A stretch of 64,000 nt of DNA from the NCBI RefSeq assembly GCF_042453785.1, contig NC_091673.1, forward strand, positions 8,081,001 to 8,145,000. The letters run 5' to 3'. A model generated the notes under the pieces. The model did not search any database. It was not told where the DNA came from and worked only from the letters and a program-made list of their open reading frames with translations. The DNA is from Malus domestica (lineage: Eukaryota > Streptophyta > Magnoliopsida > Rosales > Rosaceae). Within the stretch, counting starts at the first letter, position 1. Every line of letters starts with the position of its first letter. The position numbers and the translations under genes are program-made. Below, piece by piece: positions 42,765 to 55,701 of this stretch.

Positions 42765-43033
42765 TGTAGAATCCTAATATCTTATCAAAAGAGAGAGAGA
42801 GAGAGAGAGAGAGAATGGATATGTGAAGAATGAATTCTCATTAGCTTTTACAGCACACTTTACAAAGGGATATAGACTTATAAATAACTATCTATTGCTT
42901 AGTCACCACTCTTACATAACAACCTTATCTACTCATTACTTAATCACTAAGGTAGATTACTTACCACTAAAGTAAGTATTAATCTAGTGCCGTGAGTGCA
43001 CTGTGATATGGTTATCCTCTAATATTCTTAACA
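42765..43033 (-). repeat. Isolated LTR-like sequence with (ga)n tract
   Basis: Ends are tgtagaatcctaatatc and ctaatattcttaaca; read on the minus strand it runs TGTTAAG...TCTACA and is followed by tggtatggccgcc, similar to a tRNA-iMet primer site. A (ga)n microsatellite lies at 42787-42815. On the minus strand past the primer site a 93-codon frame (42760-42479, MAAIVSRQIDLLPIV) opens, which was not recognised. No second LTR was found, so this is a fragment or solo LTR. Confidence 0.6.
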
Positions 43034-43796
43034 CAAACCAAACATGCATAATGAGAAACTCCGTTCATTTTACTTGGTTTTTCCCAGTGCAATTTATTTG
43101 ACCAATTAAAGCATCAAATTTTCATCTTTCTGAACTTGCGCAACAAAATAGTCAAAGCATGATACCTTGAAGATGATATCCTTATCATTATGTTATCATT
43201 TTGTGCGCGAAGGTCACCAGACCCGAGTTGACAACTGCGAACTCGAACTTTCACTCACGATCATCAGGACCACGTCATCCGATAAAAATTTATGATCATT
43301 ATTCTCTCTAGTGAAAATCAGGGGTTTAGGGTTCCACATCACGATTTCACGTCGGATTGATGTTGTTCTCGCAATTTCACAATCAGGAATTTCAAACCAT
43401 GACGGTGGGATTGCTAAGAGTTTCTAGTTAGGGCATTATTATCTGTTTGCCTATTTCCTGTCTCTGGAGTTTGGGGCAGTATGACTGGGGATGGTTGCTA
43501 GAAAAGGGTGGAGGAAAATGGCTCGTGGTTGTGTTTGCGACGATGACAATAGAGGAGAAAAAAATGGAGGGCGAAGAAGGCGACAAAAAGAATATGCATA
43601 GCATATTAGCATCTAGGATTTCTTTCCATTTTTTTTTTACTTTTTTTTTTTGTGTATTGTGCTTTTTTATTAATCTATTTATTCACAAAGCTTTTTTTAA
43701 TTTTAAACTATTAAATGAAAGGGTAAATTAGTCTTTAGGGGGTGATACAAAAGAAAATTAAAATGTTAGTGTTATTTCTCAAATCTGAAAGGATTT
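43034..43796. other. No gene seen
   Basis: Mixed AT-rich sequence. The only open frame above 90 codons (43447-43731, +) ends in a poly-Phe artefact of a T-tract and resembles no family. Confidence 0.4.
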
Positions 43797-44640
43797 TGTG
43801 AAAATACGATAAACCTTAATGAGAATTAGTGAAACTAGCTCTTAATGAAACATGGATAAAAAAAAAGGACATGGACATGGACAACATCTATCACCTAACT
43901 TTTTTGTTCACTCAACAAATTAAAAGCCCAAGCCACCAGTCAACTAACTTGTAAGAATCACTTTTATGAAAATACGATAAATCTCAAGGAGGGTTAGTGT
44001 AATTAATTTTTAATTATATTTTGATAAAAAGAAGAGGACATGGAGAACATCCATCACCTAACTTTTTTGTTCAAAACTTGAATGTTCAATATCTCATCAC
44101 GTAGGAACAAGAAATGGTAGGGAGGGAATTGCAAATAGAGATACTATTGAGGCTTCACTTAACAAATTAAAGGAGCCATTGAGCGGCCAGTCAACTAACT
44201 TGTAAGAATCGCTTTTTAAAAATACGATAAATCTCAAGAAGTGTTAGTGTAATTAATCTTTAGTTATATATGACAAAAAGAAAAGGACATGGAGAACATA
44301 TTACCTAACTTTTTGTTCAAAACTTGAACGTCTAACCTCTCATCACATAGGAATAAGAATTAGGAGGGAGGCAGGCAATTGCAAATAGAGATGCTATTAA
44401 GGTTTCACTCAACAAATTAAAGGAGTCGTTGAGCCGCCATTCAACTGATTTGTAAGAATCGTTATTGTGAAAATACGACAAACCTCAAGGAGAATGTAAG
44501 TAATTCTTAATTACATATGAACAAAAAGAAAAGAACACCAAGAACATCCATCACCGAACTTTTTTGTTCATAACGTGAATGTCCAATCTCTCATCACGTA
44601 GGAGCAATAATTAGGAAGGAGAGAATAGCAGATAGATATA
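43797..44640. repeat. ~250-bp tandem repeat, about 3.5 units
   Basis: Units start near tgaaaatacgataaa at about 43798, 43967, 44216 and 44467, the last two intervals being close to 250 bp. Shared phrases are aggacatggagaacatccat, tcacctaacttttttgttca and caactaacttgtaagaatc. It ends where the copia begins. Confidence 0.8.
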
Positions 44641-44673
44641 CTATAGAGATTCTAAAAATTATATGGTAGAAAC

Positions 44674-44807
44674 TATTTGGTAAAATATATTTTCATTTCA
44701 CACACATAATGTCACAACTTAGGTGTATATATATACAACAAACTATCAGATTATCTTAACCACTAAGATAACAACTAAGAAGGTATATTTACAATGTTAC
44801 CTTTATA
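44674..44807 (-). repeat. 3' LTR of copia 1
   Basis: A 134-bp LTR nearly identical to 49223-49357, next to the purine tract on its inner side. Confidence 0.92.
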
Positions 44808-44810
44808 TCC

Positions 44811-47800
44811 CCCCTCAAACTGAACTTAGGTAGTCGAAGTTGAAATTTGTCACGAAGAAAGAGAAATATGAGCTTGGACAAAGACTTTGTGCAAATATCA
44901 GCTACTTGATCTTGAGTGCAGACAAACTGGACAAAGATTTGTTTAGCAAGAACTTTTTCCCGAATGTAATGATAGTCTATTTCTACATGCTTTGTCCGAG
45001 CATGAAAAATAGGATTTTTTGCTAGGGATATAGCCGAAATGTTATCACACCAGAGTTGAGGCGTTGAAGGCAGACAATAGCCAATATCCACCAGTAACTG
45101 ACAAAGCCAGGTTATTTCAGAAGCAATGTTAGCTAGAGATCTGTACTCTGCCTCTGTGGAAGATCTAGCAACAGTTGGTTGCTTCTTTGCACTCCAGCTA
45201 ATCAAGGAGTTTCCCAGAAATACACAATAACCTCCAGTGGATCGTCTGTTAAGAGCACAGCCAGCCCAATCAGCGTCAGAGAATGCTATGATAGTAGGCG
45301 GAGTTGAACACTTGGAGAACCAGAGACCAATGCCAAGAGATCCCTTGAGATATCGGAGGATACGCTTAACAGCCTGAAAGTGTGAAACTCTGGATTGTGC
45401 ATATATTGACATACAAGATTAATTGCAAAACTGAGATCGAGACGTGTCCAAGTGAGATATTGGAGAGCACCAACTAGTGAACGATACTCAGAAGCATTTT
45501 GACATAAGTGAGAATCATGATCAAGTTTAGAGGTGCTGAGATGGGTACTGCAAGGTTTGGCTCCAGTCATGTTTGCTTTGGATAGCAAATCCAATATGTA
45601 TTTGTTTTGAGAGAGAAAAATACCGGAGGAGGATCGTTGAACTTCAAGACCGAGGAAATAGTGTAGAGGACCTAAATCCTTGATTGGGAACATGAAGCTA
45701 AGTTGCTGAATAACTTGTTGACATGCTGCTGAATTTGGACCAGTAACCAAAATATCATCAACATAGACAAGAATGAAAATCATATCTTGACCCTTTTTTA
45801 TAAACAATGAATGATCACTGTGAGATCCAAAAAATCCAAGAGAATGAAGAGCACCATGAAGCTTGTCATACCAAGCCTGCGGAGCTTGTTTTAAACCATA
45901 CAGAGAACGATGCAAATGGCAGACATGAAATGGTTTAGTTGAATCTTCAAATCTAGGAAGTTGCTGCATAAAAATTGATTCATTGAGTGTCCCATGTAAG
46001 AAAGCATTGTTGACATCAAGTTGGTTCAAGAACCAATCAAATTGAACTGCAAAAGTGAGGAGAAGTCGAATGGTAACAGGCTTAGCTACCAGACTGAAGG
46101 TTTCAGTATAGTCTAAACCTTCCTGTTGATTGAATCCCTTGGCAATGAGCCGAGCTTTGTACCTGTCTATAGTGCCATCTGGCTTTCTCTTGATACGGAA
46201 GACCCATTTGCAACCTACAATGTCCTGTGATGGAGTCTTGGGAACAAGAGACCATGTTCCAGTGTTGATAAGAGCATTGACTTCCTCTTGCATGGCCTGG
46301 CTCCAATGAGGGTATTTGGAGGCTTGAAGATAGGTATTAGGTATGTAATCCACTGAGAGATGAGATGGTAGAACGTGTTTAGTGGCAGTGAGTGCTTTAG
46401 GTTTGAAAATGCTAGATTTTGACCGTGTTTGCATTGGATGATTGTTAATGGGTTGATTAGAAATGGAAGGAATGGAATCTGGAACTGACATTATAGGACT
46501 TGAGATAGTAGTGGAGGAATGGTTATGGGATAAGATAGGTGGTGTACTTGAAGAGGATCTAGGCAATGAGGTGTTAGTACCAGAGGAAGAAGAAATAGGA
46601 AATGTAAAGGTAAGATTAGATGGGTCAAATGATCCGAGCTTAGGATACAAGGGTGGTAATGGGGTTGTGGTGTTTGACATATTATGAAAAGGAAAACTGG
46701 ATTCATTGAAAAGAACATGCCTAGAAATGTATACTCTATTGGTTGCATGATCAAGGCACTTATAGCCCTTGTGATTCAGACTATATCCAAGAAAGACACA
46801 TGCTTTGCTTTTAGGATCCAGCTTTGAAGAAGTATAAGGTTTGAGCCATGGGAAACAAGCACAACCAAAGACCTTTAAAAACTCATAGTTTGGAGCTCGA
46901 TGATATAGAGATTCCCAAGGAGATTGTTGGGATGCAATGGGCAATCTGTTAATAAGATAGATTTATGTGGTGAAAGCCTCAACCTAATAGATGTGGGGTA
47001 CTTTTGAAGCTGCCAAAAGAGTGCAAGCAGTTTCAACTAAATGACGATGCTTGCGTTCTACACACCCATTTTGTTCAGGTGTGTGGGGGCAAGTGAGTTG
47101 ATGTTGAATGCCATGTGTAGCCAAGAAGTTAGAGAAATGAGTACTTAAGTACTCTCCACCATAATCAGTCCTCAAAGTAATGATGTTGGTACTCAGAGAA
47201 TTCTCAACCAGAGATTTGTATTGCATAAAAGTTGACAGTACATCAGATTTGCATTTCAGAGGATAAAACCAGCAATATCTAGTAAAGTCATCCATAAAAA
47301 TGATATAGTACCGAAAACCTTGAGAATATGCTATAGGTGATGGTCCCCAAACATCCGTGTGGATGAGTTCTAGAGGTTTGCTAGTTGTACAAGAAGTAGA
47401 TACAAAAGGAAGCTTGGAGCTTTTACCTAATGCACAATCTGAGCAGAATGATGTATTTGTATGAGCTAAAACAGGAATACAGGATTTTGAAGCAAGTTTA
47501 TTGAGAATCTTGATTGATGGGTGACCCAATCTTTGATGCCAAACATCATTAGAAGCTTTTGCAGAAGCTGTGAGTGCCTTATGATGACCATTTGCAGATG
47601 AGTGAAAATGAAAAGGATAAAACCCTTGCTGAACAGGACTTTTAAACGCATCCTCCCCGAAGAAATATCCTTCACAGTGAAGTGAGAGGGATAAAGATGC
47701 AATGAACAGTGATTATCAATCAGAAATTGATTTGCAGATAGAAGGTTATGTTTTAATACAGGCACATATAGTACTTTATTGAGTGTAAAAGCACTAGTAG

Positions 47801-48080
47801 AAGTATTCAAAATAGTAGAACTAGAGTGAGTGATGGGCAAACCTTTGCCATCACCAATATACACTTGTTCTAGACCTGTGTATGCTTCAGGATTCTGCAG
47901 AGTTGCATAAGAGTTGGTCATGTGTGATGTGGCTCCGGAATCGACAATCCAAGTAGGATTGGATGAAGAAGTATTAGGAACCATTGCTGCAGAAGAGGAT
48001 TTTCCACCATAAGCCAGATTCATGCGATGAGGACAATCATATGCTTCATGATCAAACTGATGACAAATCTGACATGGATT
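44811..48080 (-). pseudogene. Copia 1 pol: protease, integrase, reverse transcriptase, RNase H
   Basis: Reading leftward: CQICHQFDHEAYDC zinc knuckle (about 48070), protease WIVDSGATSHMT with intact DSGA, integrase start and core (GHPSIKILNKLASKSC, HTDVWGPSP, FMDDFTRYCW, TDYGGEYLS, CPHTPEQNGCVERKHRHLVE). Reverse transcriptase follows (CKWVFRIKRKPDG, QLDVNNAFLHG, SLYGLKQAPQAW, ILVYVDDILV), then RNase H (FSDADWAGC, RRSTGGYCVFLG, STEAEYRSLA). Interruptions include a change of frame near 47560, stops between 46984 and 46944, and a shift near 45400. All catalytic residues are still present, so decay is moderate. Once it would have copied and inserted the element; now it is probably silent. Confidence 0.88.
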
Positions 48081-48269
48081 TTTCTTAGTATAGGATGAAA
48101 AATTGTTGCGACCTCCACGAGTATGACGCTGATTATTACCACGGTTGTTAGAGAATCATTGATTATTAGAGGATCTATAATTTCCACGATTGAAATGACT
48201 TCGATTATGAGGACGATCCATTCCACGACTTTGATTGTTGAAGGTAGAAAGAGACTGAGCCACAAAAGC

Positions 48270-49053
48270 CTAAGAGTTAGGATTGGAAATAAGAAGAGGA
48301 ATGATGCCTGCAGATGTGTTAAACGCCTGAAAAGATGATGCCTCAGAGATTCTTTTCTTGCGAGTGGCTAATTGAATCTCTTTGCTAAGGAGGAAGCCAT
48401 GGAGTTCATCAATTGTTGTAGATCCGAGACGGAATTGAATAGCATCAACAAATGAGTCATACTTTAGGGGAAGGCCATAAAGAGTAACAGAGATCAGATC
48501 GAAATCGTTAACCGAAGAGTCGGCACTAGTAAGAGCATCAACAATTGCCTCAATTTGCTGAAGATATTGAGCAGCAGTTGAATTTCCTTTAGTAAGATTA
48601 CGAAGACGAGAGCGTAACTCATGAATATGAGACTGAGAAGCCGTGGCAAGACGTGATTCCAATTTTGCCCAAAGATCACGAGCGGAATTCACACCAACAG
48701 TATATGGAATTATGTATTCATAGAGCATGGAGTTGAGCTAGATGTGAATATTTTGATCATTCTCATACCAAGAAACATAAGCAGGATTGAGAGTGCGATT
48801 GCTCGAAGAATCAAGAAGAAAGTGAGGCGGTGCCGCCATAGATCCATCAATATGACCCAGTAAGGTTGTAGCGGCGAAAAATTGGGGCAAAGAGAGCACT
48901 CCAGGTCAAGTAATTTGTGGTGGTAAGCTTGATTGGCACCATGGATCCAATGTTTTGGATCGTGATTGAGGTAGAATTTGAAGAATTAGGGTTTGAAGAT
49001 TCAGTCGGAAGGGGATGAATTGGATAAGCCGATTCCGACGAAGGAGACGCCAT
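48270..49053 (-). pseudogene. Copia 1 gag
   Basis: Starts MASPSSESAYPIHPLP at 49053 and continues PIKLTTTNYLTWSALFAPIF, the usual copia gag entry (LTxxNYLTW). After a frame break near 48860 and a stop near 48737 it resumes as SARDLWAKLESRLATAS and YGLPLKYDSFVDAIQ. Gag forms the virus-like particle; this copy is broken. Confidence 0.82.
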
Positions 49054-49222
49054 TGTCAGATAGACGATGAAGGTAGAGAGCACGATCGAAGATCTCGAAC
49101 ATGATCGAAGAATCGATCAAGAACACAGAGAGAAGGAACTCAGAGAGAAGGAACTCAGAGAGAAGCGGGAAAGGTAGGATCGAAGAGGGGGAGTCTTTAG
49201 ACAGAGAATGCGATTGATACCA

Positions 49223-49357
49223 TATTTGGTAAAATATATTTTCATTTCACACACATAATGTTACAACTTAGGTGTATATATATACAACAAACTATCAGAT
49301 TATCTTGACTACTAAGATAACAACTAAGAAGGTATATTTACAATGCTACCCTTTATA
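49223..49357 (-). repeat. 5' LTR of copia 1
   Basis: A 135-bp LTR adjoining the primer site tggtatcaat on the minus strand, followed outward by gaaac. Confidence 0.92.
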
Positions 49358-49524
49358 GAAACTTCACGTAGATATCAAACTGGGTTCTCCTATAACATGG
49401 GCACAACTATGAGAGGCTGAGTTTTCTCTGTAAAGTGAGACCAAACTTCTAATCCACGTTCATGGCCTCTGGTGCAACTCTATCTTCAAGCTTCCAATTA
49501 TCAAAGCAGTTAATAAGCAAACCC

Positions 49525-49764
49525 TGTAAACAGAGAAAGAAATAACTATCTCAAAGAATAAGAAAGGTTGTTTAGAGAAAGAAAGTATTTGTTTGTATTG
49601 TATTTTCATGAAATCACAGATTACACTTACACAAATGTATATATGTCTAACTATCTTAGCTTAACTACTAAGCTAAGATAAAGCTCACAAGATGTTGACA
49701 CTTGTCACAATCTAAGTTCATGATATGCTAACCAACTTAACCACCTTACACACTATATCTAACA
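49525..49764 (-). repeat. 3' LTR of copia 2
   Basis: A 240-bp LTR beside the purine tract; a few substitutions separate it from 54229-54468. Confidence 0.93.
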
Positions 49765-49765
49765 T

Positions 49766-52700
49766 CCTCCCTCAATCTCAGAGTGAGGCTTGCCAAGTCT
49801 GATATTGTAGCAATGTGTGCGAAACAAAGGAGTAGACAGTCCCTTTGTAAGAATATCGACAAATTGGTCATTTGATGAAACGAATTGCACTTGCAGTACA
49901 AGATTGTAAGCAAGAGCAATGGTAGAAAGATTGTCATAGAACAAAGTTGTTGGACCAGACACCTCAATCTGCATAAACTGAAGTAATTGTTTAATCCAAT
50001 CGATTTCGGCAGAAGTGCTTGAGAGTGCTCGATATTCAGCCTCTATAGATGATCTAGAGACTGTGTTTTGTTTCTTGGATGACCAAGAAATAGGATTTGG
50101 TCCAATATACACAACCAAACCTGTTGTAGATCTACGTTCATTTGGGTCACTCGCCCAGTCTGCATCACTAAAGGCATGAAGATCCAAATCCCCTTTGCTA
50201 AACTGAATGCCAAAATCAATAGTGCCTTGCAAATACCTGAGAAAACGTTTCACATCAGCATAGTGTGATTCCATAGGGCAATGCATAAATTGACAGACTT
50301 GATAAACCGAGAATGCGATATCAGGTCTGGTAAAAGTCAGGTATTGAATAGCACCTACAATGCTTCTATACAAAGATGGATTATTGAAAAGATGTCCATC
50401 ATCTTTTACCAATCTGTTATACGGTAAGCAAGGAGTAGGGCACGGTTTAGAACGAACGATATCTGCTTTTCCCAACAAATCTGTCACATATTCTTTAAAT
50501 CCCACTAGAATTCTGTGTGATTTGAATCCCAAGAAAATAATGAAGAGAACCAAGATCTTTAATATCAAATTCTTTGGTCAAAGCCCCAATAGTGATATCA
50601 ATAGCAGCTGAATCACTCCATGTGATGAGTATATCATCAACATAAAGGAGTAGGATAACCACAGACTTGCCAACATGTTTAACAAACAATGAGGGATCAG
50701 AATATGTTGAAAGGAATCCCAGATAAGGAAGAAATGAGGTAAACCTGTCATTCCATGCCCTTGGGGCTTGTTTTAAGCCATACAAGGACTTGTAGTCGGC
50801 AAACATGTGCAGGATAGTGAGGATCACTAAACCCGGGTGGCTGTGTCATGTACACCTCTTCCTGAAGAATGGCATGAAGAAAGGCATTCTTGACATCAAG
50901 TTGTCGTACTGACCATCCAAAATTAGCTGTTAATGCCAAAACCAACCTCACAGTTGTAGGTTTAACAACCGGGCTAAAAGTTTCTCCATAATCGATACCC
51001 TCTTCTTGATTAAACCCTTTGGCAACAAGGCGGGCTTTATACCGGGAAATAAAACCATCAGCATGCTTCTTGATCTTAAACACCCACTTACACCCTACCA
51101 AATTTTTATTATGAGGCAGTAGAACTAAAGACCAAGTGTGTTGAGTATGAAGAGCCTGCAACTCTTCTTCCATAGCAGATAACCACACTGGAGACTTAAG
51201 AGCAGACTTGTAAGTGGCAGGTTCAACTTGTGAAATATCAACCGTTTCACTCTCTTGAACTACTGAAAGAAAAGCCTTCTTTTTCGAAATACCACTCTTA
51301 GCGCGTGTTTGCATAGAGTGAGTATTCATAGGAGGAATTGGAAGAATAATCTACAAACTATCAGGTTGAAACTCATGTTGCAGTTCAATTGCAGTAGTAC
51401 TCGGAGTAGTTGCAAAAGTGAACTCATGAGAAGGCTCAGAACATACCCCACTTTGGAATCTCAGGAACCACAGGGAGTACAGAAGAGGATTTGTGATCTG
51501 TGGATGCAGTAATGGATTGTAATGAACTAGAAGTACCACTGTGTTGAGTAAATTGGGATGACATAGTATCAGACAAGGTAGATGACATAGACACAATATG
51601 ATTTTCATGGTTAACTAATATGGAAGAGATGATGGAAAAACAACATAATTAAGAGTAGAATGGAGGTTGACAGAACATGTAGCAGAGAGAGAAGGGTATG
51701 GAAGTTCAGACTCATCAAAAACTACATGTCTAGAAATATAAAACTTGGTAGAAAAAATGTCATAACAAATGAAACCCTTGTATTTGGAAGCATAACCAAG
51801 AAAGATACATTTGGATGTCTTAGGTTGCAATTTGGTACTGTTATATGGTTTTAGTAAAGGAAATATTGAACAACCAAAAAATTTGAGATGATGTATATCT
51901 AGAACAGCACCAAATAACAATTCAAATGGAGATTGATTTTGAAGAATAGGTGAAGGCATGCGATTTATAAGATACACAACAGTTTGACACGCAAAAGACC
52001 AGAACATGGGTGGTAGAGAAGCAGTTTGCAAAAGGGTTATGGCTGTTTCAATGATATGCCGATGCTTCTTTTCGGCCAAACCATTTTGCTCAGGTGTATA
52101 AGGGCAAGACAATTGATGTTTAATCCCTTTGTCCAGTAAAACTTGTTGAAATGATTTACTAAGATATTCACCCCCACCATCACTCTGTAATATTTTGATA
52201 GAAGTGGCAAAATGATTGGACACATAATTGGAAAAACCAACAAAAGTAGAGAAAACATCACTTTTATTGATAAGAGGAAACAGCCAACAATGTCTTGTGC
52301 ATTCATCAATGAATGTCACATAATACTGAAAACCATCTATTGAATTACAAGGAGAGGGACCCCAAACATCACTATGAATGACTTGAAATGGATGAATGGA
52401 CTTAGACACAGAGTTGACAAATGGCAGTTTACAGAATTTACCTTCCATACAAGTATGACACATCACAGACAGTGAATCAGGTAAAACAGACACATTACAT
52501 TTCTTTAACATCAGAGACACCACAGAATTGGAAGAGTGACCTAGCCTATTATGCCAGAGACCAGAAGATACACGATGTCCAAAATAAGCAGTGGGAGCCG
52601 AAGAAGTGATAACCTTCTTCTTAGCAGAAATTGGGATAGGGTACAATCCATTGCTGCATTTGCCTTGAATGAGAATCATCCTTGTGGCTTTGTCCTGGAT

Positions 52701-53170
52701 CCAGAAAGAGAATGCATCATATATTAGCCAACAATTGTTGTCCAAACAAAGTCTATGCACAGATAAAAGATTCTGAGATAAACGAGGAACATAAAGAACT
52801 GAATTTAGTTGCAACGGTTTGAAGGAAGTGTGAAGAGTAGAAGAACCAATAGGAGAAATCGATAAACCTGCACCACTCGCAGTCTGAATGGTGTCATTAG
52901 TAGGGTATGAGGAAGCCAATGAAAATCTAGTCAAATTTGCAATCATAAGGGAAGAAGCTCCGGAATTAGTAAGCCACAGTTGTTGAGAAGGGGCACTTGG
53001 TTCATGAGATTGAGATGTCGAATCATGCATAGCTGTCGGAGCTTGAGAAGACATAGTAGAATTCCTGAAGTGACAGTATTTGGCACTTTGATTCTTCTTC
53101 CCACAGATTTTACAACCTTCAGAAACTGCATTATCAGAATTTCGAAATCTGCAGCTAGGAGCTATGCTGA
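49766..53170 (-). pseudogene. Copia 2 pol, several breaks
   Basis: Reading leftward: zinc knuckle CKICGKKNQSAKYC, then the protease site WLTNSGASSLM where the catalytic Asp (normally DSGA) is Asn. Integrase follows (HNRLGHSSNS, CHTCMEGKFCKLPF, HSDVWGPSP, FIDECTRHCWLFP, QSDGGGEYLS, CPYTPEQNGLAEKKHRH). A break lies near 51615-51330, then reverse transcriptase (CKWVFKIKKHADG, QLDVKNAFLHA, LLLYVDDILIT) with a frame change near 50790 and another near 50540. RNase H (FSDADWASDPNERRSTTG) follows. Residues around NPxLHxRTKHIEID are deleted, joining NLVL to QVQFV near 49900. Not functional. Confidence 0.88.
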
Positions 53171-54014
53171 AATTTACCCTTGTTTTTGTTCTTACTATAA
53201 TTTGATTTGAACCCAGAAGAACCCCCATATGAAGGACCATTGGAAGAATCTCCAATTTTGGTAGAATCTCCATAAGACGGTGAATGACTGCCATTATTTC
53301 TAGCAACCATAGCAAATAAGAAATGAGTAATAGGGACATTGTCAACCATTGCTTCTTCAACAAGTAACTGAGACCGGAGATCCTTCATGGAAATCACATT
53401 CTCACGGCCTCGAATAATAGATCGTAGAGTATTGTATTCAGATGGAAGGCCGTTCAAGGTTAAGATAACTATATCATCATCATCAAAATGAACCCCAGCA
53501 GCAACCAGATAGTCCCAAGCTTCTTTAATTCATTGCAAGTATTGAGAAATTGAATCAGTATATTTTTTTATGTTCTGCAACTCAGATTTCATCTGAAAAA
53601 TCGTAGCTTGAGTAACAATAGAGAATTGTTCTTTGAGACGCACCCACAGATCACGAGCACTAGTACTACCGATGACACAAGAGACCACTAGGGGAGATAA
53701 AGTGGCGGTGATCAATTGCATCAATGCCTATCGTGCATCTTCCAAACCTTGAACTCATCACTTTCAATCAGAGAACCCCCATCACTTAAAGAAACATTAG
53801 AGTCTCCAGAAGTAGAAGCAACAAACCGTAGAGGGCGGATATGAGACCCATCAACAAAACCCATAAGACCATGACCTTCAAGAAGCAAGTCGATCTGAAA
53901 ATTCCAAGTAAGATAATTGGAATCATCAAGTTTAACATTCACAGATGAAGAAACTGTGGAGATGAGAGACGTTATAGGAGATTGAAGAATCTGCAACTGA
54001 GCAGAAGTCACCAT
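53155..54014 (-). pseudogene. Copia 2 gag
   Basis: Starts MVTSAQLQILQSP at 54014 and contains VKLDDSNYLTWNFQIDLLLE, then GSTSARDLWVRLKEQFSIVT and INGLPSEYNTLRSIIRGREN-like sequence. Frame changes near 53725 and 53530 and an intervening stop divide it. It is the capsid precursor of the element. Confidence 0.83.
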
Positions 54015-54228
54015 TGCAGAGATCCGAGACAACCCAAATAAAGGTTTTCACTGAGAAATTATAACAAACACTTGGTGTGCAAAGAAGAAGATACATCGAG
54101 TGTAGAGGATGGAGAGTAATCACGGCCCCAAGAGAGAGAGAACAATCGTGAATCACAGTAGAACGCGGAAGCAAAAGAACCAAGATCAAGAAACCGTCAA
54201 GCCGAAGCTTTTCAAGCGAAAGATACCA

Positions 54229-54468
54229 TGTAAACAGAGAAAGAAAGAACTATCTCAAAGAATAAGAGAGGTTGTTTAGAGAAAGAAAGTATTTGTTTGT
54301 ATTGTATTTTCATGAAATCACATATTACACTTACACAAATGTATATATGTCTAACTATCTTAGCTTAACTACTAAGCTAAGATAAAACTCACAAGATGTT
54401 AATACTTGTCACAATCTAAGTTCATGATATGCTAACCAACTTAACCACCTTACACACTATATCTAACA
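54229..54468 (-). repeat. 5' LTR of copia 2
   Basis: A 240-bp LTR; outward it is followed by aaccc and then P450 exon 2 sequence. Confidence 0.93.
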
Positions 54469-55074
54469 AACCCAACATCAAGTTCACCATTCTTACTACC
54501 AATGGCAAGCTAGGACATATTGTCCTCCTACCACCAAACGAAATAAGCTCAAAGTTCTTGCCGGTAACATCAATTTCCGATCCCAAAAACCTCTCTAGCT
54601 AGCAAAAATGAATTCAGGTTGTCCCAAATGCTAGGGTCTCTGTTGATGGCCTATGCATTGACAAACACTTGTGCGCCATTTGGTACAGTGTACCCGCAGA
54701 TTTCTACATCTGTTTCAGCTTTTCGGGGAAGTAGTTAAGGTGCTGCTGGGTCAATCAAAAGGTATCTTTGATTATTGCTTGTAAGTAAGGGAGTTGACCA
54801 ATGTCATATTCTTCAACCGGTTTTCCTTTTCTGATGATCTGCTTCAGCTCTACTTGAGCTTTGGACAATTTTTCAGGGTCACAGAGTAGCTCAGCAATTG
54901 CCCATTCCAATGCGAATGACGTTGTATCTGTTCCCACAGTAAATAGATCCTGTAATGAACCAACAAAACAATCATAGTCATCGATATAGCCTCTAAGCAA
55001 TCCTTAAGTATACACAACAAAAAACGACGGGTCCAGGGGCTCCACTCTAACCAATCATAGTCATCGCTATTCAA

Positions 55075-55701
55075 TGTTGAATTTTTTTACAACGACGGGT
55101 CTTGGGGTTCCACTCTAACGACACCAATACTGTTACTAATTTTACCACATGCCCAATTTGTCAAGTGTGGGGTTTTACCACAAAAAAACTTGGTATTAGA
55201 GTAAGGTAATCATATTTAAAGCCACCCTTGTTGACTTCCCCCACCGATGTGGGACTACCAATACGCCCTCTCACGTGTAACCCCCTTTGGTGGTTCACAC
55301 GTGGAGATCCACATATCGGCAATTGAAACTCAACAAGCCGGCTCCAATGGTGTCTAGACTTGTTTTTAATCTTTTCAGGAAGTGCTTCTTAAGAACTCAG
55401 ATGCTGGCTCTATGTTAAGAGTCCAAGCTTGTTTCCAAGCCCACATTTCCTAATGACAAGCTTTCGGCTTGCATGAGCCCGTAACAATGGGCTCTGATAC
55501 CATGTTGATATTTTCTAGATCAAAGGGCCTGGGGGGCCTCACTCTAACGACACTGGTATTGTCCCCAACTTTACCACACCACATGCCCAATCCGTTAGGT
55601 GTGAGATATTACCACAAAAGACATTGGTATTAGTTAGAGTAGAGTAATTATATTTAAAGCCACTCTTATTGACTTTTCCCACCGATGTAGGACTGCCAAC
55701 A
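55075..55701 (-). mobile_element. TRIM-like element in the intron of P450 copy C
   Basis: Related terminal repeats at about 55075-55263 and 55503-55701 share tccactctaacgacac, accacatgcccaat and tgacttcccccaccgatgtg. Next to the right repeat lies gggctctgataccatg, the inverse of a tRNA-iMet primer site. Near the left repeat is a purine tract on the minus strand. No coding sequence. A target duplication was not identified. Confidence 0.72.

Larger units (their letters stand above)
44674..49357 (-). mobile_element. Ty1/copia element 1 with TA...TA LTR ends
   Basis: Short LTRs (134 and 135 bp) at 44674-44807 and 49223-49357 are flanked by a perfect gaaac duplication (44669-44673 and 49358-49362). 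Both LTRs begin tatttggtaaaa and end cctttata, so the termini are TA...TA rather than TG...CA. Read on the minus strand, tggtatcaatcg (49222-49211) is the primer site and tttgagggggga the purine tract. Gag and pol are mostly present with a few breaks. It lies directly beside the P450 copy C tail. Confidence 0.93.
49525..54468 (-). mobile_element. Ty1/copia element 2 inserted in P450 copy C exon 2
   Basis: LTRs of 240 bp at 49525-49764 and 54229-54468, both tgtaaacagag...atatctaaca, with a perfect aaccc duplication (49520-49524 and 54469-54473). On the minus strand tggtatctttcgc follows the 5' LTR (primer site) and ttgagggagga precedes the 3' LTR. The P450 frame continues on either side, which confirms the target. 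Confidence 0.95.

Noticed and set aside
43447..43731. 94-codon frame as a gene
   Set aside because: Its C-terminal half is poly-Phe from a T-tract and nothing in it matches a family.
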